Of a stretch of 64,000 nt of DNA, positions 35,110 to 48,061 are shown piece by piece. Below the pieces are notes generated by a model. The model worked only from the letters and a program-made list of their open reading frames with translations. It was not told the DNA's origin and searched no databases. Origin of the DNA: Malus domestica. Lineage: Eukaryota > Streptophyta > Magnoliopsida > Rosales > Rosaceae. The translations under genes and the position numbers were made by a program. The DNA is taken from NCBI RefSeq assembly GCF_042453785.1, contig NC_091661.1:27829501-27893500 (forward strand), written 5' to 3'. Numbering within the stretch: position 1 is the stretch's first letter; every line of letters begins with the position of its first letter.

Positions 35110-35490
35110 ATTATTTAATTTATCGTCAATCAAACTCAAGACCTGCTGACATTTAATTATTACCCCAAAAATCTTTTTTTTTATTTTAGAAAAGAATAGC
35201 ATTAATAAGAAGCTTCGGGAACATCCTAGGCCTGGAGGGTCATGCAAAAGCACATTTCCGGCTTGATGCAGAATACAACCATTCAAAATCTAAATATTGT
35301 TACAATTATAACCTAGCAAAGTCATAGCATCCGCCGTGAAGTTTGTCTCCCATTAGACATGGTTCCGTTTTATCCCATGCAAAAAAAAAAAAAAAAAAAA
35401 GAGGCCAGCCATGATATCTTCCAAAAATCGATTGATTTTATTTATCTTTAGTCAAACTCAAGACCTGCTAATCGTTAATTATATCACTAA
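35110..35490. mobile_element. Old retroposon debris (LINE-tail-like) in AKR-SMC2 spacer
   Basis: Between a T run at 35175-35182 and a 20-bp A run at 35381-35400 lies about 200 bp whose minus strand has a conserved-looking 3'-end sequence (CATGACCCTCCAGGCCTAGG), as in plant LINE tails. The block is bracketed by diverged copies of CAAACTCAAGACCTGCT at 35128-35144 and 35454-35470. The family and edges are uncertain. Confidence 0.35.
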
Positions 35491-35796
35491 ACCAACAAGT
35501 TACAAAGTAAATATAAATGCGTTAGTTTCATGTTTAAATTTACAGTTTGACAGTTTTACACGTGCGGTCAAACAAGAAGTTTCCGTACACATGTTTCGGG
35601 TAAATAACCTTCACCGGCAGAGCTCCCGATCTGGAGACACACCATCTGAATTCCCAACCAAAACAAAAGGTTTAACCACCGAAACGCAGCGTTTGAGTGG
35701 TGTTTCTGTAAGTAAGAAAATTCAGTAGAAAAGACTGGTAAGGAGGGCGGGTGGAGAGGTACCTTGGTTTGCAAGAATCTCCAAAAGCAATCAAAA

Positions 35797-38700
35797 TCAC
35801 TTGTGCTTGGCTGCAGCAGTCCTTTGAACAGTCGAAACTCCATCCACGAATTTCGTTCGGAAAAGAACGTTGGCATTGTTGAACATGCCTTCTTTCAGCG
35901 AAACCACGATAAACTGCAAAATGTGGAAAACCGAGAGAGAGATCAAGTTTCAAAGGATGTTTTATCAATAAGAAAGCGATGCATGCCGTGCAAGGCTGTT
36001 AATATGAAGTTTCGAAGATCTGAGAACCCTAGATACTTATTAGCCTGCATTTGACGCATACTTTTGGAATTTAGAATCATGTCGAATATGTATAAGTTGC
36101 GAACATATGCTCTATTAAGGACACAAGAGAAACCACCAAACCTGGGAGTGGGGGAAATGAGTTTTGATCATTCTTCCAATGTTCTGCGTGTGGCTTAGAT
36201 CTAGAGCCGCATCAACCTGTAAGTGAAATGACATCCCGACAACCACCTCGTGTAAGCAGAATAGCAAATAGAGAACAACAAGACATTGAAGGAGTTTAGT
36301 AAAGTGGAGAAGCTGGTTTTTGATACAGGAAAAATTAGGCGTACCTCATCCAGTATGTAAAGTGGGGCGGGTTTGAAGAGAAGCAATGCCAAGATCAGAG
36401 AAAGTGCAAGCAGAGATCGCTGACCTCCACTCAGTTCTGACAAGGACTGTTTCCAAACACCCCCAAATGCAACACGAACCTCAAGTCCATCTAAGAAGCT
36501 GCACCCTTCAGGAGGTTCAAGCTTTCCCATTGTGCCAGGCAAAAGGGTAGAAAAGATAGATCCAAAGTCACTGAAGAAAGAAAATATGAATTTGTAATTG
36601 TTGGATAAAGAACCAAGAACATTACAAACATAGAGAACTAATTAGCTAATTGTAAAGCCGCCTATCGGTTTGAGAAGAAGACTCACCTGTTAACTTTTAC
36701 CCAAGTAACTTTCAGTGTTTCCTTCTTTTTCTCATCCAGCTCTTCAATCACCTTCTTGATCTTAGACTTATCATTCTACGAAAACCAAAAGTAGAGTAAG
36801 TAAAAGAAAGCAATAACATGTATGTGGCCAGAAGAAAAGTAAACAACCTCAATGATGTTCTTCTTAGACATTAGGTCATTGTACTCATCTTCTGCTTTCT
36901 CGAACATGGCCATAACTTTCTTATTCACCCTTTTCTCAAGGCTGCAAAAAGGAAAAAAGTCACCTTCTTGGCACCATGCAAGATACTAATAGCATAACTT
37001 CAGAAGTTTAGAGCATATCAAATTGAGAATTCTTGTGTCCTAGAAGCAACCGATAAAAACCAAAATGAAGAGAAAGAGAATTCCAAGTCACGAACCCAGA
37101 CTGTTGGGCCTGCAGTCTCTCAAATTCTTCCCTTGCATTACGAGGATCCCGCAAGGAAAAATCATAATCAGTCCCATTTTTACCAAATAACTGTTTCTCA
37201 GATGCAATCCAGGCATGTTTCTCTACCAATCTATCAACTTTGGTAGAGCAATCTTTCTGCTCCATTTCCATTCGTTTTACCTAGAAAATTTGAAAAGGAG
37301 GTTGGTTAGCATGTAATGGTGTAGAGAACTTTACAAATATATAGAGGATAATTACCTCATTTTCCATTTTCTTCCTTTCAAGATTTGTCTCACTAAGTTT
37401 ATGCTGAAGTGTTTGTTGCTCCTTAAGAATGCCACTAATTTGGGAATCACATTCCTTCATCTTCATACGAATTGAGTTAAGCTCAGATTGAGCACTATCA
37501 TGAATATTTCTTGTACAACCTACCTGCAAAGGAGAAGCACGCACCATGAAGCTTGTATCCAAAAGATCTAGCCAAATCAAATATCAGTGTTTACCTTTGC
37601 TCTCTGTTCTTCCACTTCTGAAATTAGGTTGTTAATTTGTGTTCTCAAAGAAGCTAATTGAGTCTCTAAAGATGCAAGTTCCTTTATAACAGCTTCCTTT
37701 TCCATAATAAGCTTCTCTTTTTCATTCTCATGACCCTAGCAGTGAATAAAATCATGTCACACAAAAGTTGACGGGCTACCGCAGAATCAGGCAGCTACTT
37801 CAAAATCCAGCAACTAAGATAATACCATGCAAAACTAATCATAACCTACCTTGAGATTCTTTGAAGCTGATTGCATTTGAGTTTTTGTTTCTTTAATCTT
37901 CTTTTCAAGATCTTTGAGCCTTCCCTCCCGACTATTATCATTCTCTTTGATTGATTTCTCAAGTAATGAAACTTTATTCACACAATCTTCATACAACAGC
38001 TGTTTTTCTTTTGCTGCAAATTGTGCCTCTAGAAGTTCCTGCTCAATCCTTTTTACTAATTCACCAAGCTAGTAACACCAAGAAATCATTAAAAACCATG
38101 TCACTATAGGAACTAGTAAAGGAAGTTGCAATATAAAGCATGTGGTTGGTATGCAAAGTGAAAGAGAGGACTGCAAAACCTTATGATGCTCATTTTGCTC
38201 AGCCCTGCCCTGGAATAATGAAAGGTCATAGGATTTAAGTTCTAACTGTGCTTTAATGTCCATGAACTTCTTCTGGAGAGGCAGAAGCTCTGTAATCTGC
38301 AATTTGAGAAGTTGACAAAATATAAAACCTGTGTAAATGCTTCCAATTTGCAAAGAAATGCAAAAACATCTCTAAAAATACAGTATTTAAGATATGCAAA
38401 CAAGAAGGATCCTAACTATCACAAAATTCATTTCATTTGTTCTTATTTAAAGAAAGAGAACAAGATTCTTATGGTCAACCTTAGCTTCAATTTCGGTCAA
38501 TCTTCTCTGATGCACGGAAAGTTTTTGTTCAGTCTCTGCCAGCTCGTGAAGTTGCCTTAACAAATCACCCCCACCCCTGTGACAGAGTAAATGGTTTCTT
38601 TAATAGGCTGACTAGCTAGATGTAGACAAAAGCAATTAAAACAACTTTTAGAGAAATGTAAGATTTTAGTTACTCAGTGTAGCATGCACCTCTCCCAGAC

Positions 38701-41700
38701 CCTGCGTAAAGCGGGAGCCTTGTGCACTGGGTACGACCTTTTAGTGTAGCATGCATATTACAAAGAAGACAATAACTAGTTTGGAGCATTCACCAGGAAA
38801 ATGTTAACGACAACAAGAATTTGAAAGATGGGGACAAAAGTAACAGATATATGGCTATTCCAATTTGAACTAAGGAGACAAACAACAATGACTTACTTGC
38901 GGCTTCCACCAGTCAAAAGGCCACTAGGCTGAAAGATATCACCTTCAAGAGTGACACTTGGGGTGCGAATTTCCTTGTTAAAAGCAACCTAGAAAACATT
39001 CAAGGAGATGCAATTTGTGTCATGCACCCTTCTAAATATAGATTTCATTTTCATAAAAGTACAATATTACAAAATCATTCTACACCAAATCAAACATAAT
39101 CAAGATGAGAAGCATGTGCACTGTTAAAGAAATATTATACATGAACAAATTAGCAAAGTTTGGCCTACCTCCTTTGCAGCATCTACGGTTTTGCAAACAA
39201 AGGTTGAACCAAAAACGAATTCCATAGCACTCTGCAATAAAAATTGAAATTCAAAAAGAGCAGAATATAAAATTCCAAAATCCATTGTTTGAGTCTGCAT
39301 AATATCCCAAAGAAGAAAGAAAGAAGCCTACAACAAAAAGTATCAATCATTGTCTCAAGTATAGAAAACACACATCAAAGAACTCTACACTCCATAGTAT
39401 ATGTATTAAAAATAATATCAGGTTTAAGTTTTATATGGGGCTGCTTGATGCATACCTTCAATTCATTATCATACCCAACCAAAGAAAGTGCAAGCTCTGC
39501 ATTCTCCTTGCCAACCTGAAATTGAAGCCAAGTTTCAGCAAATACGCTACACAACTGAGAGAATAAGGGTGGTGTGAAAGGGGGTGGGTTCTATTGGTAG
39601 AGAAACTAACCAATTTAGAAGCAGCTTGTTGAACCCTAGGATGAACAGTATACGGTTGTATTTTGTTAAGAGGTATAATTGTTACTCTTCTTCGAAGGTT
39701 GCCATTCTGAAGAAGTTGTTTTCCTGTACTTTCTGTGTCTACAACAACATTAAACAACTTTCCACCAGCAGTAACCTGCAAAATGAATCAATCTAAGAAT
39801 TAATACATTATCTAACTCATGAAATAAAATTCTCAGTTAAAAATTCATTCTGACCTCTAAGGCAGTCATGGTGGAGCTATCCTTCACTTTGATAAGTTTT
39901 GCAACTACCCCCTTGACCTTGGACCTATCAAAGTTATTCACAGGATCCCGATAGGCAAACTCAACATTCGATAATTGAGCTGAAAGATTTCGCATTTCAT
40001 CCCTCAACTTCTGCACCTCCCCCAACTCAGACGCACGATCCTGAAGAAATATTCATAGAGCTAAACTGAGATTGAACTATTTACGTGCAGAGAAGATGAT
40101 CAAACATAAACCACGTTTACCTTTTGTAATGCTTCCATCTGGCCCTCTTTATATGGAACAGACTTCAGTGCATTTTCAAGATTTTCCAGATCTCTTTTTC
40201 TAGCGGTAAGTTCACTCTTAACCGCATCAGCTTCTTCACGTTTTGACATTAGTTGTTTATTTTTCTCTTTTAACTCCCTTTGACAATGACTTATTTTTGT
40301 GTTCAGCTGTTTTAGTTCTGTTTCAGCATTCCCAACAGCTACTTTGGCATCACCCAATTGATCTTCGAGGCATTTCTCCTCATTTCCACTGCTCTTGCCC
40401 GCTAGTACACCCTAAACATAGTATATTTAAAATATTAGTCGCCTCAACCATTGTGACTATAATTTATAATAAATAATATGGCTTTCATGCACATTGATCA
40501 TTGACAATATAAAGTAGAAAACCAACATATAGATACAAATTTACCTGATAATCCTTTTCATACTCATTCAGTGTCTGAGAAAGTTCCTCTGCTCTCTTTT
40601 TCAAATCAGCTGCTCCTTCTTCAGCCTTTCTTATAGCAAAGTCCGTCTCTTTTACAGACTGCTTCATGTCTTCAATATTGTTAACAATCTGCCAGCATCA
40701 AGGATGTCATAATCCAATCGTTAAACTAAGTAATATAAGGAATAACAATAGAACAAACTTGAAAGCGCCTGACAGCATTAGAAGAATCTAGCGAGTCATA
40801 GAGTACAACATTTACCTTTTCAGCATTTTTATTTTCAATACCAAGAGTGTCCTCTTTATTACTCAACACGGACACTTCCTTCACAAGATCTTGAGAAAGC
40901 GCATCTAACTTGTCAGACAAAGATTTTACTTCTCCACCCATTCTAGCCTCCTTTTCAGCAGTCAACTTCGACACTTGTGTCTCCATTTCCTGTATTTCTC
41001 CCTTCATCTTTCTCATATCATCATCAACCTCGGAAATCCTGGCCTTCACTTGTTCCAGCTCAGACGCTGCACTGTCTCTAATTCTCTGTGCTTGAATATA
41101 TTCATGCGCAATGCAAAACCTTTTCAGGCGATCCAAGTCAGCGTTTCCATTAGCCCATTGCATATATTGGGCCCTTTCTCTCCTCAACTTGTCCAAGGCA
41201 GGCAGTATCTCCTGGTCAAGAAGCGTATTGATCTCATCAACTTTACTCTGCTTCTTCTCAAGTGTCTTCAAAGCGGCCTCTTTCTTGGTCTCATACATTC
41301 TCGTCCCAGCAGCCTCCTCAAGCATAGAGAGAATCTCGGGTGGTTTCATATTCAAAACCTTGGTAATGCGCCCTTGCATTATCAGAAAATGCGGGTTGTT
41401 AACATTGAGCTGCACTGAATGAAAAAGGTTCTGGACCTGACTAGGCTGTGCAAGTTTCCCATTGATCAAATACTTGTTCCTTCCACCAACCACAATCTGT
41501 AAAGCAAACAAATAGCTTCTCATCAACCACTTAGCACTCGCTTTGTTTGAGCCCAACAACAAAAAATTTAGCATGCAATTCGATACCATGGAAGTTATTA
41601 GCCCTCACCAGATTGTCACCAAAATCAAGATATTTTAAGAAAAACAAAAAAATCCGAAGTTGAACTAAAAAAGGAACAGCAAATCTCATCACACACTTAA

Positions 41701-42228
41701 CAACAGTTAGTTCATTTCTACTCAAAATTCTAAAATATGGAAAGAATTAGAAAATTCAATTAAAGGGGACTTACAAGCAAAATAAAATTGAACACCAATT
41801 GGACACCAAAACTAGACCCGATTGACAAAACCCAGCAAAATTCAAGATAATGTAAGCAAAATTGAACAGTAAAACGAGACCCAATTGTGAAAACCCGGGA
41901 AACGAAATACCTGACGGGTGACGGTGATTTCGGATTGTGCCTCGTATCCGAGGGGACTACGGGCACGGTCTGAATTGTCGAAGACGATGGAGACCGTGGC
42001 CTTGGTGATTCCCGCCTGGCCCTGCTTGTAGACGAGTTCCTGGAGGTTGGCGGCGCGGACCTGCTGCAAATTGGTTATGCCCAAGACAAAGCAGATGGAG
42101 TCGAGGATGTTGGACTTGCCCGACCCGTTCAAACCCGTTATGGCGTTGAAAAAGGGGTCGAAGCCGGGCACCACCGTCCTCGTCGCGTAGGACTTGAAGC
42201 CCTCCAGGCATACCTCCTTGATGTACAT
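35797..42228 (-). CDS. SMC2: SMC2, condensin ATPase subunit
   Basis: Core subunit of condensin I and II, paired with SMC4 in chromosome compaction. CDS complement(join(35797..35913,36142..36216,36345..36570,36687..36775,36848..36941,37096..37280,37356..37523,37595..37735,37850..38068,38180..38296,38480..38576,38897..38988,39169..39231,39456..39515,39611..39775,39855..40040,40121..40411,40545..40688,40816..41496,41911..42228)): 20 exons, 1175 residues, the expected family length. Walker A GLNGSGKS is at 32-39, followed by [12 protein letters not shown]. Two long coiled coils flank the hinge at about 520-667 (ending [16 protein letters not shown]). Signature LSGGQ is at 1083-1087 and Walker B LYILDEVDAALD at about 1107-1118. 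All phases close. It appears fully intact. Confidence 0.97.
38689..38742 (+). mobile_element. 5'-truncated Au-type SINE in SMC2 intron
   Basis: A 54-bp 3' body (CCTCTCCCAGACC...GGGAGCCTTGTGCACTGG) is flanked by a perfect 13-bp duplication AGTGTAGCATGCA (38676-38688 and 38743-38755). It matches the 3' part of the full-length SINE at 51438-51612. It sits in the intron between exons 9 and 10 of SMC2. Confidence 0.88.
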
Positions 42229-42772
42229 TTTCTGCCGTGAGCCGAGAGCCGAGAGGGTTTTCGATTTCAATGGAGGGTGTACGGACAGTGAGAGATTTGA
42301 AAACCCTAGAACGAGGAGCTTTCTCTGCTTCTGCTTCTCTTTCCTCTCTGAAAGTCGAAAGTTTTCGAATTTTCAATCTCATCACGCGGGACGTGCAAGG
42401 CGGGAACTTGGGAACCCAACGACGTCGTTTGGAGTTTTATTGGACCGGTTTGTTAAAAAGTCAGTGGGAAACGTCAATGGGACTCTAAATAAACCACCAC
42501 GGAGTGGTCCCGTGGTTGGGGATGAATTCCAAATTTGTATTCTGTATGGTATGTTTTGAATTCGATTTATAACACTGATGAATTGCACGCCCGTATTTCA
42601 ATCTATGATAATTATTCAGTGTTTTAGTATAAAAATTAGGATAAATATTACTCCCCCACAAATAACAAAGTACATGAATTAATTAGTCTTGGAATTAACT
42701 ACACAAATGCTACACCAAAAACAACTAAAAAATGTTATAAAACAAACGAAGATTAATGCCTAATACAAATAT
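42229..42772. other. SMC2 upstream region and TIP5-1 3' flank
   Basis: The first ~150 bp is the 5' leader of SMC2; the rest is AT-rich and includes the 3' flank of the next gene, which has the same orientation. The two genes are thus head-to-tail, about 550 bp apart. No other feature was seen. Confidence 0.5.
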
Positions 42773-44039
42773 CTAAGAAACATTAATCGAAGAAAATCCC
42801 GTAAGAGAATCCGGAGATTGGGTAGGGTACACCACATTATCATACAGTAGTCCAGCAACCGCCGCGCCAATCAGAGGCCCCACCCAATAAACCGCCTGGT
42901 TCCTGAAACTGCCGGAAACGACTGCCGACCCGAATGCACAAGCCGGGTTCATAGACCCACCAGAGAACGGCCCCGTTGCTAAAACATTGGCTCCTGCCAT
43001 GAATCCAACTGCCAGGGGTCCAACGCCCCCAAATGCACCATGCCTTCGGTCACCGGCAACATAAACTGTGTACACCAGCCCAAATGTCAGCACGCCCTCC
43101 AAAACCGACGCCCCAAAACCCGTCATCTCTTCGGTGATTCCGTAGGTCGGAACATGCTGCGCAGTCCCAAAAAAAGGTTTGTCACTAGGGTGCGAGATTA
43201 GGGTTAATATTAGTTCGTTGAAATAATTTCAAAAAGACGACTCCAAACCAACAAGATTTGCGAGAATAAAAGAAACGCAAGTTGAAATCGGTTTAGTATA
43301 AAATGTATGAGATTCGTTGAAAAAAAAACTAGCTTGCATTGAGGTCCAAAAACTTACAATGAAAAATAGTTACATGGAGAAAAGTTTTTTTTACCTGTCC
43401 AACAGTTGTGACTTTCAAGAGAAGGCATGCCATGATAGAAGCCATCATCTGAGAAATCCAGTAGCAGATGGCATTGAGAACACTAATGTGTCCTCCGACC
43501 GCCATGCCAAAGGTGACTGCCGGGTTGATGTGGCCGCCGGAGACGTTGGCTGCAATGTACATGGTCGAGGACAATGCGAAGGCGTTGGCGACGGCAACCA
43601 TCACCAAACTTGCTGGATCCGATGCAGTATCCGGCATCAACTTCCCTGCCACATTATAACACAACCAAGTACTTAAAGTGACGACATTTTTGTCTCAGTG
43701 TAACGGACCCAACATACACAATAAATTAAATTTTATTTTTGAAACTTACATTACACTAAAACTATAACAAAAACTTTTAAGTTTAAATTACGATTTGCTT
43801 CTTTTTCACACGTCACTTGAGATGCGTGAGAAAGAAACGTATACATTTCAGGATAGGAAAGTAATTCCGCTAACACAAAAAGTGAAAACTAATGGAAAGA
43901 AAGACTCACTTGACGACATCATGGAGCCAACAACGGTGAACACGAAGAAGAAGGTTGATATGAACTCTGCAAGATAAGATCGGAGGGCGCTGGGAGTGAT
44001 TGCTTTCTGAAGTCGAGCGGTCAATGCAATCCTAGCCAT
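42773..44039 (-). CDS. TIP5-1: Tonoplast intrinsic protein TIP5-1 (aquaporin)
   Basis: A membrane channel of the MIP family; in Arabidopsis TIP5;1 conducts water and urea and is expressed mainly in pollen. CDS complement(join(42773..43156,43395..43645,43910..44039)), 254 residues, three exons. Six membrane spans are expected, and both pore NPA motifs are present (HINPA at 82-86, MNPA at 196-199). SGGHINPAVTF and FSGGSMNPACAFG are typical. The segments LAEFISTFFFVF and GASVLEGVLTFGLVYTVYVA match the TIP5 clade rather than TIP1-4, as does KLMPD at the second exon start. Intact. Confidence 0.95.
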
Positions 44040-44250
44040 TGATCCAAATCAAATGTAAAAATCAAAACACGATGTTGAAGAACGAATTGAATCCTCAGGG
44101 TAATTTTAGAGGAGAGTTTTGGTGTAAATGAGAGTGAAAAAACAGCGGTGAAATCGAACAGTTAACGCAACATTTGTTCTGTAAAGGAGTTACTTATATA
44201 TTTGAGCAAGAAAAAAATGGCAACGTTTTGGTGAAGGGCTGTGAAGGTTG

Positions 44251-44419
44251 GAGAGATTTTTCAGTATGACCGAAACACAGGTGGTACATCACGTGTCACT
44301 ATAAAAATAGTAGATATGTGTGTGAAAAAATTAATAACTTAAAAAGTAAAACTTTCCACCAATTATATAAAATCATGTGGTGTATTTCTCATATTTCGAT
44401 TACAATGAAAAATTTCTTA
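44251..44419. mobile_element. MITE family B, copy 2
   Basis: A 169-bp element with inverted termini (GAGAGATTTTTCAGTATG and complement TAAGAAATTTTTCATTG) and a perfect 9-bp target duplication TGAAGGTTG at 44242-44250 and 44420-44428. It shares the ACACGTGGT-type internal motifs and overall layout with 14581-14750. It lies about 200 bp upstream of the TIP5-1 start codon. Confidence 0.88.
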
Positions 44420-44509
44420 TGAAGGTTGATGGAGTTTCCAAAAATGGTTAAACACCAAGCCACGGGGCAATGTACACGTTCGCATGATTGGGATGACATG
44501 GGTGATTGG

Positions 44510-44675
44510 TGGATTCTTTTTCTTCCATATTTCCTATCCTCCTCTTTAAATAGTTACGATTAAGTCACGTCAGTATCCAATGTTGATTTTTTTATAGAGA
44601 GAGACAAAAAATAAAGTGTGAGAAGAGAAGAAGGAAATGGAGTGAATTAGGAGGAGAGAAAATCTTACTCATGTA
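44510..44675. mobile_element. MITE family A, copy 2
   Basis: It resembles the two halves of the interrupted element at 14469-14824 (shared GTCACGTCA and TGTTGATTTTTTTATAGAGA stretches, with pyrimidine-rich left and purine-rich right ends). The edges are approximate and no clear target duplication was found. Confidence 0.65.
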
Positions 44676-45241
44676 ACTATACCGTTACACAACTTTCTTC
44701 AAAACACAAATGTGTTTCCTTTGTTTGATACGAAATTATCATGAGAGTAACAAAATGGTGAAACATTTATAATATTCAAATTGTGCTTCTCTTATTAGGA
44801 GTTTCAAAAAATAAATAAATAAATTTCACAATCGTGATTGCGCATGGACGTAATTAATAACAGCTCTTATTTTATTTGCTTTTTTGATTTGCTACATTTC
44901 AGGTCCATATTAACATACGTATTTTGTAATTAGTAAGATTTTGGATCGGAATAACGACACCCTAATTCAGTCTTATTTGGCATTCAAAATCTTTTTCATA
45001 CAAAATTAGTACTAATACCAACAAGTGATCGCTTAAGCTACAAGTCATTCATTCAATATATTTCTTTTACTATATACCAACAAATAAAACATCATCTCAT
45101 AACGAAAGTTTGTTGTATTGTCGAATTATAAAAAAAATGACAAAAATCTTAAAACATATTGAGCAAATTAAAAACATTACAATACATGAAACAAAAAAAA
45201 AAGAACCAAATTGATTAACCCTATGATCTAAACTCAAGATA

Positions 45242-45622
45242 TTAAAATTTGAGGCAGAAAATAGTCTTCAAGAACTCCAAACAACCAGCAAGCGAGGCAC
45301 GTCTCTTTCTTTTAGCCCTATATATTACCGCACTCCTCATGTGCGTCTCCAGGTGATCTTCTATCTGCATATATTTACTCCTCCTGTGCTTCTCCAGGTC
45401 ATCTTCTCTGTACATAAAATCCCTCACGTCGTTTTTACCATAAAGGACATCTCCCACCCCAGTCTCCGCCGCTGCACTGCTGTATTTAGTAGAACAAGCT
45501 GGGGACAATATTGAAACTCCATAACAAGGTGGTGAGTTTTCCGCCGCGTGCTTTTGCTCAGCGTACGCACCACCACGACCGAGAGAAAATTCACTGTGCA
45601 TGATGGAAGAAGCTAAAAACAT
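45242..45622 (-). CDS. Unrecognised small basic protein, tandem copy 1
   Basis: An uninterrupted 126-codon frame with no domain I recognise. The N-terminus MFLASSIMHSEFSLGRGG could also start at the second Met (45601). The middle has PACSTK, AAAETGVGDVLY and several Asp/Arg/Tyr-rich charged segments. The C-terminus is strongly conserved with copy 2: VIYRAKRKRRASLAGCLEFL then TIFCLKF, a basic patch followed by a Cys/Phe-rich hydrophobic end. No signal peptide is convincing. A TATATATATA tract lies on the minus strand about 50 bp upstream (45669-45679). The frame has stayed open in both copies, which argues that it is a real gene of unknown function. Confidence 0.65.
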   Translation of the reverse strand: MFLASSIMHSEFSLGRGGAYAEQKHAAENSPPCYGVSILSPACSTKYSSAAAETGVGDVLYGKNDVRDFMYREDDLEKHRRSKYMQIEDHLETHMRSAVIYRAKRKRRASLAGCLEFLKTIFCLKF

Positions 45623-45839
45623 ATATTCTTTCTTGTGGGAATTTAATTTAGTGAAGAGTCCCGTACATTATATATATATTGTTTTTTTCTGTGAGGCAAA
45701 TATGTATTTTATTTAGCATAGGAGAAGGAATGATTATTCCGTTTTTATATCTTAAAGCTGTTAGAACTTGGCTACTAAAATGTAATTAGTCCTTATAGGA
45801 TAAGAAGTCCTTATGTGTTTATAATAAAGAAGAAATTAG

Positions 45840-46990
45840 GTTCACATCATTCTTTTTGCTATTCCATTGATTAAAATTCTATTCATTTTTAATTTTTGAT
45901 CAATGTCATTGGGTGTTAATAGCATCATTAATTATTTGAATAATAAAATATTTTTATTTTTAAATATATTCCTTTAGTGTTAAATTGTTACAATTAATAT
46001 ATTTATATTTATAGCTAAATTTTTTATCATATATTTTTATTTTTAGTTTGTACCTATTTTTAATTTGTACCAATTTTTTTTTCATTTTTAATTTGTACCC
46101 ATATATTAGTTTCTTTTTGTGCCCTATTTTTTTAAGTTTTATTTGTGTTTGTACCCATATGTATACTGTCACGTGACATTGTATATTTAATCAATGATAG
46201 AAAAATTACATATGATATATTTATGTTTTATGCCTAAACTTTGTATCATATATTTATATTTTTAGTTTGTAACCACTTTTAATTTGCAACATTTTTTAAA
46301 AAATTTGTAGTATTTTCTTTTTAGTTTTATTTTGTACCCATATATTAATTTCTTTTAGCGCCTGTATTTTTTAAAAATTCATTTGTATTCATAATTTTTT
46401 AATCTTTTATATGTACCCTAATTTATTTATAATGTACACTTTATTCTTTATTAATGTACCACTTTGTTATATGCGAAATGTACCAATTTTTTTGTAAAAT
46501 GTACCAATTTTTTTAAGCGGTCTTTTGATATGGGTCAAAAGTAATTAAAAATTGGACCTATTTCAAAAGTCAAAAGTCACTAAAAATTTGACATATTTCA
46601 AAAGTAGACCTATAAAATTGAACCTATTTCAAATTTTCCATTTTTTTAACACCATGGATACATTCTTTTGCCATTTATTATTTCTTATTTTTACATAGTT
46701 TTTATCCATTTATTCAATCAAAATGTTTGAATTTTTTTATTGTAACTGTTTCTAATAGTATTATAATGAGATATTTTAAATTTATAGGATTATAAATCTC
46801 ATAAAATATCAAACAATTAATGTCAAAACTATAAAAATATTAATATTAATTGTAATATAATGAGGTGTACAAAGTCAAGGGATTTTAATCAAACTTTGAA
46901 TACCATTAAGGTTTTAGTAAAAGAACGTTAAAGATTAGAGACCGCATCCAAAGTATCCCAATAAATTTGTTACTTGAAATTTGATTAGAA
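45840..46990. other. AT-rich insertion between the duplicated units
   Basis: Very AT-rich sequence absent from the equivalent place in the second unit. Internally repetitive: phrases such as TTTGTACCCATATATTA and TTTTTAGTTTGTA recur at about 46040-46110 and 46255-46350, suggesting an old internal duplication of ~200-250 bp. No coding potential or clear terminal repeats were seen. It is probably a decayed non-coding mobile element of unknown class. Confidence 0.5.
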
Positions 46991-47456
46991 TTCATTAATA
47001 TGTGATGAATCTACGCGAACTTAATTAGAACTAATTAATATGTGATTATCCACTTTTGTTTTGAATCATATGGTTGCTTCTTTTCTTTTTCGATCGAAAA
47101 CGTTGGATTTCATTCCCAAATTAACATCGTTGTTTTTTTGTAATTAGTATTATTTGGAGCGGAATAACAACACTCTAATTCTGTCTTATTTGCCATTTAA
47201 ATTATTTTTCATACAAAACTAGTACTAATACCGTTACATGTGATCGAGCATAGACCTCGAGTGCAAGGCAGCCAAGAGTCATAGACCTCCGGTGCAAGGC
47301 AGGAGAACTGATCGCTTGAGTTACAAGTCATTCATTGAAAATATTTCTTTTACTATATACCAGCATATAAAACATGATCTCATAACGAAAGTTTGTTGTA
47401 TCGTCGAATTATAAAATATGATAAAGATCTTAAAACATATTGAGCATTTTTTTTAG

Positions 47457-47600
47457 TACATCGATATGTTTACATTAATGGGAGAGTGAGTTTGGTTAAA
47501 CCATACTATAAGCAGCCTAATTTGGTATCGAATTCGACATCCACGAGATTCGAACTAAGACCTTTCACTTCAAAATAAAGAGGAATACCACCAGACCCTA
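47457..47600 (-). mobile_element. tRNA-derived SINE-like insert
   Basis: The minus strand begins AGGGTCTGGTGGTATTCC (box A-like), has GGTCTTAGTTCGAATCTCG (box B-like) about 45 bp on, and ends in an A run (plus-strand T run 47457-47464). It is absent from the matching position of the first duplicated unit, so it inserted after the duplication. The target duplication is unclear. Confidence 0.65.
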
Positions 47601-47629
47601 GTACTGAGTTATGACCTAAACTCGAGCTA

Positions 47630-48061
47630 TTAAAATTTGAGGCAGAAAATAGTCGTCAAGAACTCCAAACAACCAGCAAGCGAGGCACGTCTCTTTCTTT
47701 TAGCCCTATATATTACCGCACTCTTCATGTACTTCTCCAGGTTATCTTCTCTCTGCATAAACTTCTTCGTCCTGTGCTTCTCCACATCTTGTCTGTAAAT
47801 AAAATCCCTCACGTCCTTTTTACTATAAAGGACATCTCCCACCCCCGTGTACATATAATCCCTCACGTCCTTCTTACTATAAAGGACATCTCCCACCCCC
47901 GTCTCCGCCGCGGCACTGCCGGATTTAGTAGAACAAGCCGGGGACAATAAAGAAAGTCCATAACAAGGTGGTGGGTTTTCCGTCGCGTGCTTTTGCTCAG
48001 CGTACGTACCACCACGACCGAGAGAAAATTCACTGTGCATGATGGAAGAAGCGAAAAACAT
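47630..48061 (-). CDS. Unrecognised small basic protein, tandem copy 2
   Basis: A 143-codon frame, paralogue of 45242-45622 with about 80% identical residues by eye. It carries an internal tandem duplication of 18 codons: TGVGDVLYSKKDVRDYMY is followed by a near copy ending RDFIY, so the charged region is repeated without losing frame. The C-terminus RAKRKRRASLAGCLEFL is unchanged. As in copy 1, a TATATATA-like tract lies just upstream (48113-48122 on the plus strand). Function unknown, with no homologue recognised. Confidence 0.65.
   Translation of the reverse strand: MFFASSIMHSEFSLGRGGTYAEQKHATENPPPCYGLSLLSPACSTKSGSAAAETGVGDVLYSKKDVRDYMYTGVGDVLYSKKDVRDFIYRQDVEKHRTKKFMQREDNLEKYMKSAVIYRAKRKRRASLAGCLEFLTTIFCLKF

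Noticed and set aside
41957-42385. 142-codon frame at the SMC2 5' end
   Set aside because: Alternative-frame shadow of SMC2 exon 1; the Walker A-containing frame is the true one.
45960-46172. Lys/Tyr-rich 70-codon minus-strand frame
   Set aside because: Its composition simply reflects the AT-rich repetitive insertion.
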